Assembly (NCBI GenBank): GCA_963806955.1
Contig: CAWDZG010000002.1
Coordinates: 992,001 to 1,056,000 of the forward strand
Source of the DNA: Gaiellasilicea sp963806955
GTDB taxonomy: Bacteria > Actinomycetota > Thermoleophilia > Gaiellales > Gaiellaceae
Reading direction: 5' to 3'
Length of the DNA: 64,000 nucleotides
Shown one piece after another: positions 7,552-18,787 of this stretch (position 1 is the stretch's first letter; each line of letters begins with the position of its first letter). The notes below the pieces were generated by a model that was not told the origin of the DNA, did no database searches, and saw only the letters and a list, made by a program, of their open reading frames with translations. A program made the position numbers and the translations under genes.

Positions 7552-9645
7552 CTACCGCTTGGAGACCGGGATGCTCTTGTTGCCCGCAGCGTCCCAGGCG
7601 ACGACGCGGACGATTCCCGTGCGCGGCACCTTCCAGACGCGCAGGACACCGGCCGCGGTCGCGTCCCGCACGACGCTGCGCGTGCCGAAGCGCAGCGTCA
7701 CCCGCGCCGGCTCGCTCAGCCACAGCCGGAGCGGGAACCGCTGCAGGATCTTCACCTTCGGCTGCGTCCTGTCGGCCGCGAACGGGACCGCGATCGACGA
7801 CGTCGTCACCGGGTCTGTCGCGTCGACGATGGCCTCGTAGTCGCCGTCCAGGAGCCTGCCGACACGCTTGGAGCCGTCCCAGTCGACGGTGCGGGGGCCG
7901 GCCTCGAGGGCACCCTTGAACAGCGTCGCCACCCACTTGCCGTTGCGGAGGACGCGAACGCGCACGTCCGCCGGCGCCGCGAGCTCGAACCGGAAAGCGA
8001 TCCGGTCGGCGCGACCGTCGGCGTTGGGCGAGAAGGCCACCCGGGTCGAGGTGACCTGGCCGAGCGTACGGCTGACGAAGAGCTGCGTCGACGCGGTCGC
8101 CTCCCGGCCGCCGGTGGCGGTGGCCCGGAGCTCGACCTTGAAGAGCCCGTCCGGGAGGGACGCGGGATCGAGGCTGAGCACGTGCTTGCCGGAGCGCTTC
8201 CACGTCCGGCCGAACGTGGCGACCTGTTCCCCGAGCAGGTCGACGGCGCGCACGGACACGTTCGCCGGCAGGTTGAGGGTGTAGCTGATGCTGGTCGCGT
8301 CGGCGGCGCCGTCGGCGTTCGGCGAGACGACTTCCGGATCGGCTACGAGCTCTCCGATCGCCAGCCCGACCTCTCCACCGCCGAGCGCACCCGTGGCGGA
8401 GGTGACACCGGCTGAACGGATCACGTACGAGTAGGCGCCGGGTGGCGTCGCGCTCGCGTCCCAGCTCCAGTCGACGTCCCGACCGGCACCCGAGCCCGAC
8501 GCGACGATGCTCCCGTCGCCGGCGTAGATCTCGACCGTCCACGGGAGCGGCGCAGAGAGCCGTGCGGTGAGCCTGACCGTGCCCGGCACGCGGCCGGTGA
8601 CGGTCGGCGCGTACAGCTTCGGCAGCCCGATCTTGGCGGCGTCTGCTGCGAGGGTCGTGAGGATGCCGTAGAGCGCGTTCCCGGGGCAGTCGGTGAAGCC
8701 CGTGTCGCGGTGCCCGGACACGGTGCGGAGGAACACCGGCAGCCCGACCGGGAAACGTGCGTTCCCGCCCGAGATGAAGGAGAGCGTCGAGGCAGCGTCC
8801 ACGTGGGCGACGTCGAGCCGCCATGCGAGCAGGCGCGCGAGCGCGTCGCGTGCGGAGGGAGCGACGGCGAGCGACCCGTACATGCCGAGCACGGCCACCC
8901 CGACCGAGCCCGTGTTGAATCCCTCGGCGTGGGCGCCGACGACGTTGCGCTCGATCCCGCCGTAGCGCCCCTCGTAGACGGTGCCGAACCGGTCGACGAG
9001 GAAGTTGTAGCCGATGTCGTTCCAGCCGTTCCCCTTCACGTGGTAGAGCTGGATCGCCTTCACGATCGCCGGCGCCTGCGCCGCGGTGTAGCCGTTCGCG
9101 CCTGCTGTGTGGTGGACGAGCGCAACCCGGAGAGCCGGCGCGAACGACGGCGGTGCCCGCTTGATCGACTCGTCCGCCTGCCAGCCGGTGCGCGGCACGA
9201 TCGCCGGACGGCCGGCCGCCTGCAGCGTTCGGCTGGGGACGCCGGCGTCCGGGCTCCAGACGAAAAAGGCGCGCAGACGCGTGACCGTGCCGCGGAGCCG
9301 GTACTCGATCCGGTTCGAGGGGCCGACCCACCACGGGTTGCCGAGCCGCCACGCGCCCGACCGGTCGCGCTCGCCGGAACCGCTGTCCGGCCGGTCCTCG
9401 GCCTCCGGAGCGGCATCCTGCCAGGCGCTCCAGCGACCGGCCGACGAGCGGGTGCGGAACTGGACGGAGCCGGGGCCGCGCCAGTGCAGCCCGACGAGGT
9501 TGAACCGCGCCGGCGGGTTCGTGGCCGCGAGCGAGCGCTGTCCCGCGAGCGGGATCTCTCGCGAGACGATGGTCGCGTCCGCCGCCACGGCCGGAGCCGG
9601 AAGCGTCAGCGCGAGGCCGATCAGGATGAGAAGTCGTCTGGGCAC
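7552..9645 (-). CDS. Secreted peptidoglycan amidase (PGRP domain) with FlgD-type Ig repeats
   Basis: 697 residues. Residues 1-21 form a signal peptide (MPRRLLILIGLALTLPAPAVAA). An amidase_2/PGRP domain follows at roughly 180-330: zinc ligands in ALVHHTAG and in SGHRDTGFTDCPGN, with NGWNDIGYNFLVD and GVAVLGMYG between. The C-terminal half has repeats beginning VSPNADGAAD and FSPNADGRAD, the hallmark of FlgD-like Ig modules that bind envelope polymers. It probably cleaves N-acetylmuramoyl-L-alanine bonds outside the cell. Start: GTG at 9645, the only one that exposes the signal peptide. Confidence 0.9.
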   Translation of the reverse strand: MPRRLLILIGLALTLPAPAVAADATIVSREIPLAGQRSLAATNPPARFNLVGLHWRGPGSVQFRTRSSAGRWSAWQDAAPEAEDRPDSGSGERDRSGAWRLGNPWWVGPSNRIEYRLRGTVTRLRAFFVWSPDAGVPSRTLQAAGRPAIVPRTGWQADESIKRAPPSFAPALRVALVHHTAGANGYTAAQAPAIVKAIQLYHVKGNGWNDIGYNFLVDRFGTVYEGRYGGIERNVVGAHAEGFNTGSVGVAVLGMYGSLAVAPSARDALARLLAWRLDVAHVDAASTLSFISGGNARFPVGLPVFLRTVSGHRDTGFTDCPGNALYGILTTLAADAAKIGLPKLYAPTVTGRVPGTVRLTARLSAPLPWTVEIYAGDGSIVASGSGAGRDVDWSWDASATPPGAYSYVIRSAGVTSATGALGGGEVGLAIGELVADPEVVSPNADGAADATSISYTLNLPANVSVRAVDLLGEQVATFGRTWKRSGKHVLSLDPASLPDGLFKVELRATATGGREATASTQLFVSRTLGQVTSTRVAFSPNADGRADRIAFRFELAAPADVRVRVLRNGKWVATLFKGALEAGPRTVDWDGSKRVGRLLDGDYEAIVDATDPVTTSSIAVPFAADRTQPKVKILQRFPLRLWLSEPARVTLRFGTRSVVRDATAAGVLRVWKVPRTGIVRVVAWDAAGNKSIPVSKR

Positions 9646-9726
9646 GGCGGTCTGTCCACTGCAGGGTGGCTACTTCCACCTTCGGCGACAACCCCTACGC
9701 CCCTCGTTTGATCGAATCCTTACAGC

Positions 9727-9732
9727 TACAGT
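9727..9732 (+). promoter_or_regulatory. -10 box of the nfeD-slipin operon
   Basis: TACAGT, exactly 6 bp before the GTG at 9739. A TTGATC lies upstream (9708-9713) but with only 13 bp between, too short for a standard -35. Confidence 0.6.
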
Positions 9733-9738
9733 CACCGT

Positions 9739-11055
9739 GTGGGCGCCCTCTCCCGGGTAACCGTCTTCGGCGCCGCTGCGGCAGCCGCGGCCGGGCTGGC
9801 CGTTGCCACACACGCCGCCGAGCCGGGCGCGCGCGTCCTCGTCGCCGAGTTCCGGAACGACGTCAATCCCGTCACCCAGGACTACCTCCTCGACGCGATC
9901 GATCGAGGCGAGCGGGAGGGCTTCGCGGCGGTCGTGATCGAGATGGACACACCCGGCGGGCTCGGCTCGTCGATGCGGGGGATCGTCAGGGGGATCCTCG
10001 CTGCGAAGGTGCCCGTGATCGTCTACGTCGCCCCGGGCGGCTCCAGCGCCGACTCGGCCGGAGCGGTGATCGGGATGGCCGCGGACGTCCTCGCGATGGC
10101 CCCGCAGACGAACATCGGCTCCTCGACACCGGTCTCGGTCGGCGGCGAGGACATCTCCGATGACCTGCGCCGTAAGGTCGTCAACGACGCTGCGGCCTAC
10201 ATCGGGGAGCTCGCCCGCGAGCACGGCCGCAACGTCCAGATCGCGCGCGAGATGGTCACGAAGGCGACGAACCTCGGCGCGCGCGAGGCGCTGGAGAAGA
10301 ACGTCGTCGACGTGGTCGCGAGCGACTACGCCGACCTGTTCCGCCAGATCGGCGGGGACACCGTCCAGCCGAAGGGGCTCGCGCTGCAGGTGGATGCGGG
10401 CACGTCCGTGGAGCGGATCGAGATGTCGGCCTGGAAGAGGATCCTCGACCTGCTGATCGACCCGAACATCATCGCGCTGATGCTGTCGCTCGGCCTGATC
10501 GGGATCGTGGTCGAGCTCTGGAACCCCGGCCTGATCTTCCCGGGCACGGTCGGCGCGATCTCGCTGATCGTCGGCCTCTACGGGCTGCAGGTCCTGCCGA
10601 TCTCCTTCGCCGGCCTCCTGTTGATGGTGCTCGCCGCCGCCTTCTTCGTCGCGGAGGCCTTCGTCGCCTCGAGCGGCGCGCTGTCGGTCGCGGGCGCGAT
10701 CACCTTCGTGATCGGCGCGCTGATGCTGTTCGACCCGGCCGGGGACGCCTACCAGGTGTCGCTGCCCGTCGCCGCGTCGATCGCCGCCACGCTCACGCTG
10801 CTCTTCGGCTTCGCGCTGACCAAGGCGGCCAAGCTTCGCCGCACCTCACCCGAGGTGGGAGCGCACCGACTCGTCGGCGAGGAGGCCCAGGTACGGGGCG
10901 AGAGCCTCGTCTTCGTCGACGGCGAGTTGTGGCGTGCGCGCACCGCCGGCGGCGAGCCGCTGGAGCCGGGTGGCCGGGTCCACGTAGAGTCCGTGGAGCA
11001 GGACAGCTTGCAGCTCGTCGTCGCTGCGCGCCCCGACCCCGCCGAAAGGACCTGA
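9739..11055 (+). CDS. NfeD-family membrane serine protease (long form)
   Basis: 438 residues. A signal/anchor (residues 5-27) precedes a ClpP-class protease domain: VVIEMDTPGGLGSSMRGIV, then PVIVYVAPGGSSADSAGAVI, where the Ser of the SAG segment is the expected nucleophile. About four membrane segments follow (roughly 235-350), then a C-terminal NfeD OB-fold (VGEEAQVRGE...GRVHVESVE). Long NfeD proteins cleave stomatin-type partners, and such a partner starts 3 bp downstream. The GTG start is fixed by the TACAGT box 6 bp before it. Confidence 0.92.
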   Translation: MGALSRVTVFGAAAAAAAGLAVATHAAEPGARVLVAEFRNDVNPVTQDYLLDAIDRGEREGFAAVVIEMDTPGGLGSSMRGIVRGILAAKVPVIVYVAPGGSSADSAGAVIGMAADVLAMAPQTNIGSSTPVSVGGEDISDDLRRKVVNDAAAYIGELAREHGRNVQIAREMVTKATNLGAREALEKNVVDVVASDYADLFRQIGGDTVQPKGLALQVDAGTSVERIEMSAWKRILDLLIDPNIIALMLSLGLIGIVVELWNPGLIFPGTVGAISLIVGLYGLQVLPISFAGLLLMVLAAAFFVAEAFVASSGALSVAGAITFVIGALMLFDPAGDAYQVSLPVAASIAATLTLLFGFALTKAAKLRRTSPEVGAHRLVGEEAQVRGESLVFVDGELWRARTAGGEPLEPGGRVHVESVEQDSLQLVVAARPDPAERT

Positions 11056-11058
11056 CCC

Positions 11059-11847
11059 GTGTCGGTTGCCCTGATTGCCGTCGCTGCCGTCTTCTTCATC
11101 CTCCTGATGATCGCGTTCTCCGCGATCAAGGTGGCACGCGAGTACGAGCGCGGCGTCATCTTCCGGCTCGGCCGGCTGCTGCCCGAGCCCAAGGGCCCGG
11201 GCCTCTTCCTGCTCATCCCTGTGATCGACCGGATGGTCAAGGTCGACCTGCGCACGATCACGCTGAACGTGCCGCCGCAGGAGGTGATCACGAAGGACAA
11301 CGTCCCCGTCCGCGTGAACGCCGTCGCCTACTTCCGGATCGTCGAGCCGAAGAACGCGATCGTGCAGATCGAGAACTTCATGGTCGCGACGTCCCAGATC
11401 TCGCAGACGACGCTCCGTTCCGTGCTCGGCCAGCACATGCTCGACGAGCTCCTCTCCGAGCGCGACAAGATCAACGCGATCCTGCAGAACATCATCGACG
11501 AGGCGACCTCCCCCTGGGGCGTCAAGGTCTCGATCGTCGAGGTCAAGGACGTCGAGATCCCCGCCGGGATGCAGCGCGCGATGGCCCGCCAGGCCGAGGC
11601 CGAGCGCGAGCGGCGCGCCAAGATCATCGCCGCCGAGGGTGAGTTCCAGGCGTCGCAGAAGCTCGCCGACGCCGCCGACGTGATGGCGAAGTCACCGATG
11701 GCCCTGCAGCTGCGCTACCTGCAGACGCTGCTCGAGATCGGGGCCACGAACGCAACCACGATCGTCTTCCCGGCGCCGATCGACATGCTGACCGCGTTCA
11801 TGGGCAAGGCCGGAGGCTCCGGCCAGGTGGGCGGCGGCTCGACCTAG
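11059..11847 (+). CDS. Slipin (stomatin/prohibitin-like SPFH protein)
   Basis: 262 residues: one N-terminal membrane segment (residues 2-20), then the SPFH domain from REYERGVIFRLGRLLPEPKG to about 200, with the stomatin motif RTITLNVPPQEVITKDNVPV and a C-terminal coiled coil rich in Ala/Glu/Arg (EAERERRAKIIAAEGE). It probably forms membrane microdomain oligomers and is the likely substrate or partner of the NfeD protease. AAAGGA precedes the GTG start by 9 bases. Its TAG shares CTAG with the convergent MerR-like gene. Confidence 0.93.
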   Translation: MSVALIAVAAVFFILLMIAFSAIKVAREYERGVIFRLGRLLPEPKGPGLFLLIPVIDRMVKVDLRTITLNVPPQEVITKDNVPVRVNAVAYFRIVEPKNAIVQIENFMVATSQISQTTLRSVLGQHMLDELLSERDKINAILQNIIDEATSPWGVKVSIVEVKDVEIPAGMQRAMARQAEAERERRAKIIAAEGEFQASQKLADAADVMAKSPMALQLRYLQTLLEIGATNATTIVFPAPIDMLTAFMGKAGGSGQVGGGST

Positions 11848-12140
11848 AGGCTCGGGCCGTTGGCGGTGCGAAACCGGCGCGCCGCCTCGATCGCAGCGCC
11901 GAGATTGAGACCCTTGTCCTTGGCCTGCTTGATCAGCATCACGGTCTCGAGCGCCTCGATGTCGTAGATCCGCTGCTTCTTGCCCTTGGTCGGGATCTGC
12001 GCCTTGTTCGTCCAGTAGTCCAGCTGCATCTTCGAGATGCCTGCGATCTGGCAGACCTGGCCCAGATAGAGCTCGATCTTGTCGAGATGCTCGGAGAAGT
12101 TCACCGGTTCGAGAATGTCTACTTGTGTGTTGTAAGTCAT
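11844..12140 (-). CDS. MerR-family-like transcriptional regulator, small
   Basis: 98 residues with a MerR winged helix: LYLGQVCQIAGISKMQLDYW is helix-turn-helix and helix 3, and KKQRIYDIEALETVMLIKQ is the wing plus helix 5, as in MerR 'RxY' motifs. No effector domain or metal-binding Cys pair follows, so the signal is unknown. Base use is clearly less G+C-rich than its neighbours (for example ATGACTTACAACACACAAGT). AAGGGA lies 6 bases before the ATG, a true Shine-Dalgarno in a region where many genes have none. The 104 bp upstream (12141-12244) hold AT-rich stretches (TATATG, GATAAA) that may be its promoter. Confidence 0.85.
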   Translation of the reverse strand: MTYNTQVDILEPVNFSEHLDKIELYLGQVCQIAGISKMQLDYWTNKAQIPTKGKKQRIYDIEALETVMLIKQAKDKGLNLGAAIEAARRFRTANGPSL

Positions 12141-12244
12141 GCTGATCCCTTTATCGGCGCGTATCTGAACCCCTCAAGAGGAACATATACACGGATTGCG
12201 CCCGTTTGGGAAGAGTTCCGCAGAGAAATCAGAAGGTTCGAGCG

Positions 12245-14819
<2,575 letters not shown>

Positions 14820-14827
<8 letters not shown>

Positions 14828-17210
14828 CGAGGAAGCGGACGTCCCGCGCGTTGTCTTCGATGAACTTGCGCCGCGGCTCGACCTGGTCGCCCATCAGCGT
14901 GGAGAAGATCCGGTCCGCGGCGGAGGCATCCTCGACGTCGACGCGGATCAGCAGCCGCTTGGCGGGATCCATCGTCGTCTCCCAGAGCTGCTCCTCGTTC
15001 ATCTCGCCGAGGCCCTTGAAGCGGGAGAGCTGGAGGCCCTCCTTGGCGAGGTCGAGTGCCTCGTGGCGGAGCTCGCCGAAGGTCTCGGCCTCACGCCGCT
15101 TCTTGCCGGCGGCGAGCGCGAACGGCGGCGGCCCGACGATCTCGAGCAGCCTGGCGTACGCCTTGCGCAGGTGGCCGTAGATCGGCGAGGCAAAGAGCTC
15201 CGCCGGCACCGTGATGTGGGTTGCCGAGCTCGTCTCGGTCTCGACGACCTTGACCTCGATCGAGCCTTCCTTCGTCCCGAGCACGCTCAGCGCATAGCCG
15301 TTGTCGACCGACTCGCCGACGGCCTTGTCCAGGTCGGCGACGGAGGCGGTGTCGCCCTCGACGATCCGGTGCGTGATCACGAAGTCGGCCGCCGCGGCGC
15401 CGAAGTCCGCGCGCAGGCGGGCGAGCCAGCCCTCGAACTCCGCGAGGCCGCGCACGAACCGGCCCCACCGCGCCTCGCTCAACTTCAGGCTCTCACCGGC
15501 TCGCGAGACGATCTCGAGCTCGCCGACGCGCTCGCGCACGAGCAGCTCCTCGAGCTGGGAGTCCTTCTCGAAGTAGAACTCCTGGTTGCCGAGCTTGACC
15601 TTGTAGAGCGGCGGCACCGCGATGTAGACGTGGCCGCGCTCGATCAGCTCGGGCATCTGCCGGTAGAGGAACGTCAGGATCAGCGTCCGGATGTGCGAGC
15701 CGTCGACGTCGGCGTCGGTCATCACGATGATCCGGTGGTACCGGAGCTTCGCGATGTCGAACTCCTCGCCGAGGCTGGTGCCGATCGCGGTGATCATCGC
15801 CTGGATCTCGTTGTTGGAGAGGACCTTGTTGATCCGGTTCTTCTCCGAGTTGATGATCTTTCCGCGCAGCGGCAGGATCGCCTGGTAGGTGCGGTCGCGG
15901 CCCATCTTGGCCGAGCCGCCGGCGGAGTCGCCCTCGACGATGAAGAGCTCGGCCGACTCCGGATCCTTGATCGAGCAGTCGGCGAGCTTCCCCGGCAGCG
16001 ACATGCTCTCGAGCGCGCTCTTGCGGCGCGTCAGCTCGCGCGCCTTGCGGGCGGCCTGGCGCGCGCGGGCGGCCGAGATCGTCTTCGTGATGATCTGGCG
16101 CGCGTCCTGGGGATTCTCCTCGAGGAACTCGGCCAGCTTCTGGTTCACGACCTGCTTGACGAGGCTCTCGATCGGCGGGTTGCCGAGCTTGGTCTTCGTC
16201 TGCCCCTCGAACTGCGGGTTGCGCAGCTTGACCGAGATCACTGCGGCCAGCCCTTCGCGGACGTCCTCGCCCTCGAGGTTGTCCTCCTTCTCCTTCAACA
16301 GGCCCTTCTCGCGCGCATACCGGTTGATCGTCCCGGTCAGCGCTGCGCGGAAGCCCGAGAGGTGGGTGCCGCCTTCGTGGGTGTTGATGTTGTTCGCGAA
16401 CGAGAACACGGACTCGACGTAGGAGGTGTTCCACTGCATCGCGACCTCGACGGCGCCGTCCTCGTTCTCGCCCTCGAAGAAGACGATGTGCTTGTGGACG
16501 GAGTCCTTCGCGTCGTTCACGTAGGCGACGAAGTCCTTGATCCCGCCCTCGGCGTAGAACTCGTGCCGCTCCTCGCCCTCGCGCTCGTCGGTCAGGACGA
16601 TCCGGAGGCCACGGGTCAGGAACGCCGTCTCGCGCAGCCGCTGCACGAGCGTCGAGATCGAGAAGTCGACCTCCTCGAAGATCTCGCCGTCGGGGAGGAA
16701 GGAGATGGTCGTGCCGGTGTCGCCCTCGTCGACGTCCCCGACGATCTCGATGTCGCCCTGCGGGACCCCGCGCTCGAAGGACTGGCGGTGCAGCTTGCCG
16801 TCGCGGCGCACCTCGGCCACGAGCCGCTCGGAGAGCGCGTTGACGACGGAGACGCCGACGCCGTGGAGGCCGCCGGAGACCTTGTAGCCGTCGCCGCCGA
16901 ACTTGCCGCCGGCGTGGAGCTTCGTCAGCACGACGGTGAGAGCCGAGAGGCCCTGGTCCTCGATCAACTCGACCGGGATGCCCGCTCCGTGGTCGCTCAC
17001 CGTGACCGAGTTGTCCGGATGGAGGGTGATCTCGACGTAGTCGTTGCGGCCGGCGAGAGCCTCGTCGACCGAGTTGTCGACGACCTCGTAGACGAGGTGG
17101 TGGAGCCCACGCGGGCCGGTCGAGCCGATGTACATGCCCGGACGCAGCCGGACGGGCTCGAGGCCCTCCAGAACAGTGATGTCTTTAGCGGTGTAAGCGG
17201 TTTCGGCCAT
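14820..17210 (-). CDS. gyrB: DNA gyrase subunit B (long form)
   Basis: ATPase subunit of gyrase, 796 residues. Visible are the GHKL ATP site (EVVDNSVDEALAG, SDHGAGIPV, SGGLHGVGVSVVNAL), the transducer Lys in QTKTKLGN, and the TOPRIM motifs FIVEGDSAGGSA and IIVMTDADVDGSHIRT. Between the TOPRIM region and the C-terminal RFKGLGEMN there are about 165 extra residues, like the insert of Gram-negative GyrB and unlike most actinobacterial GyrB (about 640-690 residues). I take the ATG at 17210; a TTG directly before it (17213) is the alternative. Confidence 0.97.
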
Positions 17211-17256
17211 CAAAAAAGCCCTGCAAATGAAGCTTTTGCGGGCATAGGAGAGTGTA
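17211..17256 (-). promoter_or_regulatory. gyrBA promoter and hairpin-bearing leader
   Basis: On the minus strand, TGATACACT (extended -10, TACACT at 17251-17256) overlaps the dciA stop and should start a leader of about 30 nt. The leader can form either GCAAA...TTTGC (17226-17242) or AAAAGC...GCTTTT followed by Ts. The two pairings exclude each other because they share the same bases. Confidence 0.45.
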
Positions 17257-17721
17257 TCAGAAACTGCGGTCGGACCGGGCCCGGGAGAGGCTCGCCGCAG
17301 CGGCTCTCGAGACCAGCTCCCGCAGCTCCGGATCCTCGATCGCGGCCGCGAGCTCGGCGGCCTGCGAGCGGTCGGCCTCTGCGGGCTCGGGGCGCACGGG
17401 AGCCCGCCGTTCGGCCGCCTCCGCCGCGGGCTCGGGCACCGGCCCCGGCACGACCTTCAGGGCCGGCGGCGTCGCGTCTCCGAGCTCCGCGCGCAGCTGG
17501 CCGAGAATCGTCTCCGCCAGCCGGCCGAGCTCGAACGCCCAGGTCGAGGAAACCGCGTTCACGTGCAGCGTGCCGTCCCGTGCGAGCCGCGCCGGCCAGG
17601 CGTTGCGGGCCACCGTGTCCCCGACCGCGCCGGGCCACGCACGGACCACCCCGACCATGTCGCCGTCCACAGGCCCGAAGCGGCGGAGCTCGCGGCGGAT
17701 CTCCCGGTCGAGCCGCTCCAT
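17257..17721 (-). CDS. dciA: DciA-like replicative helicase loader (DUF721)
   Basis: 154 residues; the ATG overlaps the recF TGA by one base. The N-terminal ~90 residues match the DciA/DUF721 fold: GVVRAWPGAVGDTVARNAWP, then GTLHVNAVSSTWAFELGRLAE. The C-terminal 60 residues are Ala/Pro/Glu-rich and low in complexity. DciA proteins help load DnaB at the origin where DnaC is missing, which suits a gene between recF and gyrB next to oriC. The longer upstream reading of the frame lies inside recF and is rejected. Confidence 0.85.
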   Translation of the reverse strand: MERLDREIRRELRRFGPVDGDMVGVVRAWPGAVGDTVARNAWPARLARDGTLHVNAVSSTWAFELGRLAETILGQLRAELGDATPPALKVVPGPVPEPAAEAAERRAPVRPEPAEADRSQAAELAAAIEDPELRELVSRAAAASLSRARSDRSF

Positions 17722-18782
17722 CAGCTCACGCTGACCCGGCCGGGAGTGACCTCGAGCAGCTGCGCCGGTTCCAGCGGCAGCGAGTCGGCGCCCGTCGCGG
17801 TGACCACGGCCTGCCCGACGCGGCCGATCCGCTCGGCGAGTAGCCGACGCCGGCCGGCGTCGAGCTCGGAGAGAACGTCGTCGAGCAGCACGAGCGGCGG
17901 CGTCCCCCGCTGTTCCGCGATCACCTCGGCCTCGGCGAGGATGAGCGAGAGCACGGCCAGGCGCTGCTCGCCCTGGGAGCCGAACGTGCGGAGGTCGCGC
18001 TCGCCGGATCGGACGGTGACATCGTCGAGATGGGGCCCGAGGCCGGTCACGCCGCGCTCGAGGTCGCGATCCAGACGCGCTTCCAGGGCGGCCACGGTGG
18101 GGGCCTCGCCGGCGTAGTCCAGGACCGCGTCGAGAAGCCCCAACTCGCCGGCGCGCTCCGCGAACGGGGCGGCGAGCAGCGCGATCGCGTCGAGGCGCGA
18201 GGCGACAAGCTGGGCGCCGAGAGTCGCCACCTGCTCCGTCCATGGCGCGATCGCTGCCCGAGTCGAGGCCCCCGCCTGCACGCGGCGCAGAGCGGCGTTC
18301 CGTTGCCCGACGGCGGCGGCGTACTCGAGCGGCAGCGGCGCGCGGCCGGGGAGCAGCCGTCCGAGCGTCCGGTCGAAGTAGGCGCGCCGCGCCGCGGGCC
18401 CGCCCTTCACGACGGCCAGCCGGTCGGGCGTGAAGACGAGCGTCGCCACCTCGCCGCGGAGCTGCTCGGTGGAGCGGAGGGCGCCGCCGTTCACCTTCGC
18501 CCGCTTGCCGGCGTCCCGTTGCAACGTCAGCTCGAGCTCGACCGGCCGCCCCGCGCGCTCGCCGGCCAGCGCGACCCGCGCTCCCGCGGCACCGAGCCGG
18601 ATCAGCTGCTGGTCGGCACGCGTGCGGGGGGAGAACCCCTGCGTGCCGACGTGGAGCGACTCGAGCAGATTCGTCTTGCCGGCGCCGTTCGCGCCGGTGA
18701 CGAGCACGAGCCCCGGTTCCAGCACGAGCTCCAGCCGTTCGTACGAGCGGAAGTCGCGGAGGGTGACCGAGCGGACGATCAG
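17721..18782 (-). CDS. recF: DNA replication/repair protein RecF, probable CTG start
   Basis: SMC-like ATPase that loads RecA at gapped DNA. 353 residues. Walker A is TGANGAGKTN (residues 31-40), the signature is GSQGEQRL, and Walker B is PLVLLDDVLSELD. The family start is M-x-V-x-S-L-x-L-R-D-F-R-S-Y; here the match begins exactly at CTG 18782 (CTG ATC GTC CGC TCG). No in-frame ATG, GTG or TTG lies between the dnaN stop and this point, and the next GTG would remove the conserved N-terminus. The CTG is 5 bp after the dnaN TAG, so coupling to dnaN is likely. Confidence 0.93.
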   Translation of the reverse strand: MIVRSVTLRDFRSYERLELVLEPGLVLVTGANGAGKTNLLESLHVGTQGFSPRTRADQQLIRLGAAGARVALAGERAGRPVELELTLQRDAGKRAKVNGGALRSTEQLRGEVATLVFTPDRLAVVKGGPAARRAYFDRTLGRLLPGRAPLPLEYAAAVGQRNAALRRVQAGASTRAAIAPWTEQVATLGAQLVASRLDAIALLAAPFAERAGELGLLDAVLDYAGEAPTVAALEARLDRDLERGVTGLGPHLDDVTVRSGERDLRTFGSQGEQRLAVLSLILAEAEVIAEQRGTPPLVLLDDVLSELDAGRRRLLAERIGRVGQAVVTATGADSLPLEPAQLLEVTPGRVSVS

Positions 18783-18787
18783 CCGCT

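Noticed and set aside
17257..18243. A 328-codon reading of dciA
   Set aside because: The extra N-terminal half lies within recF in another frame and has no family similarity.
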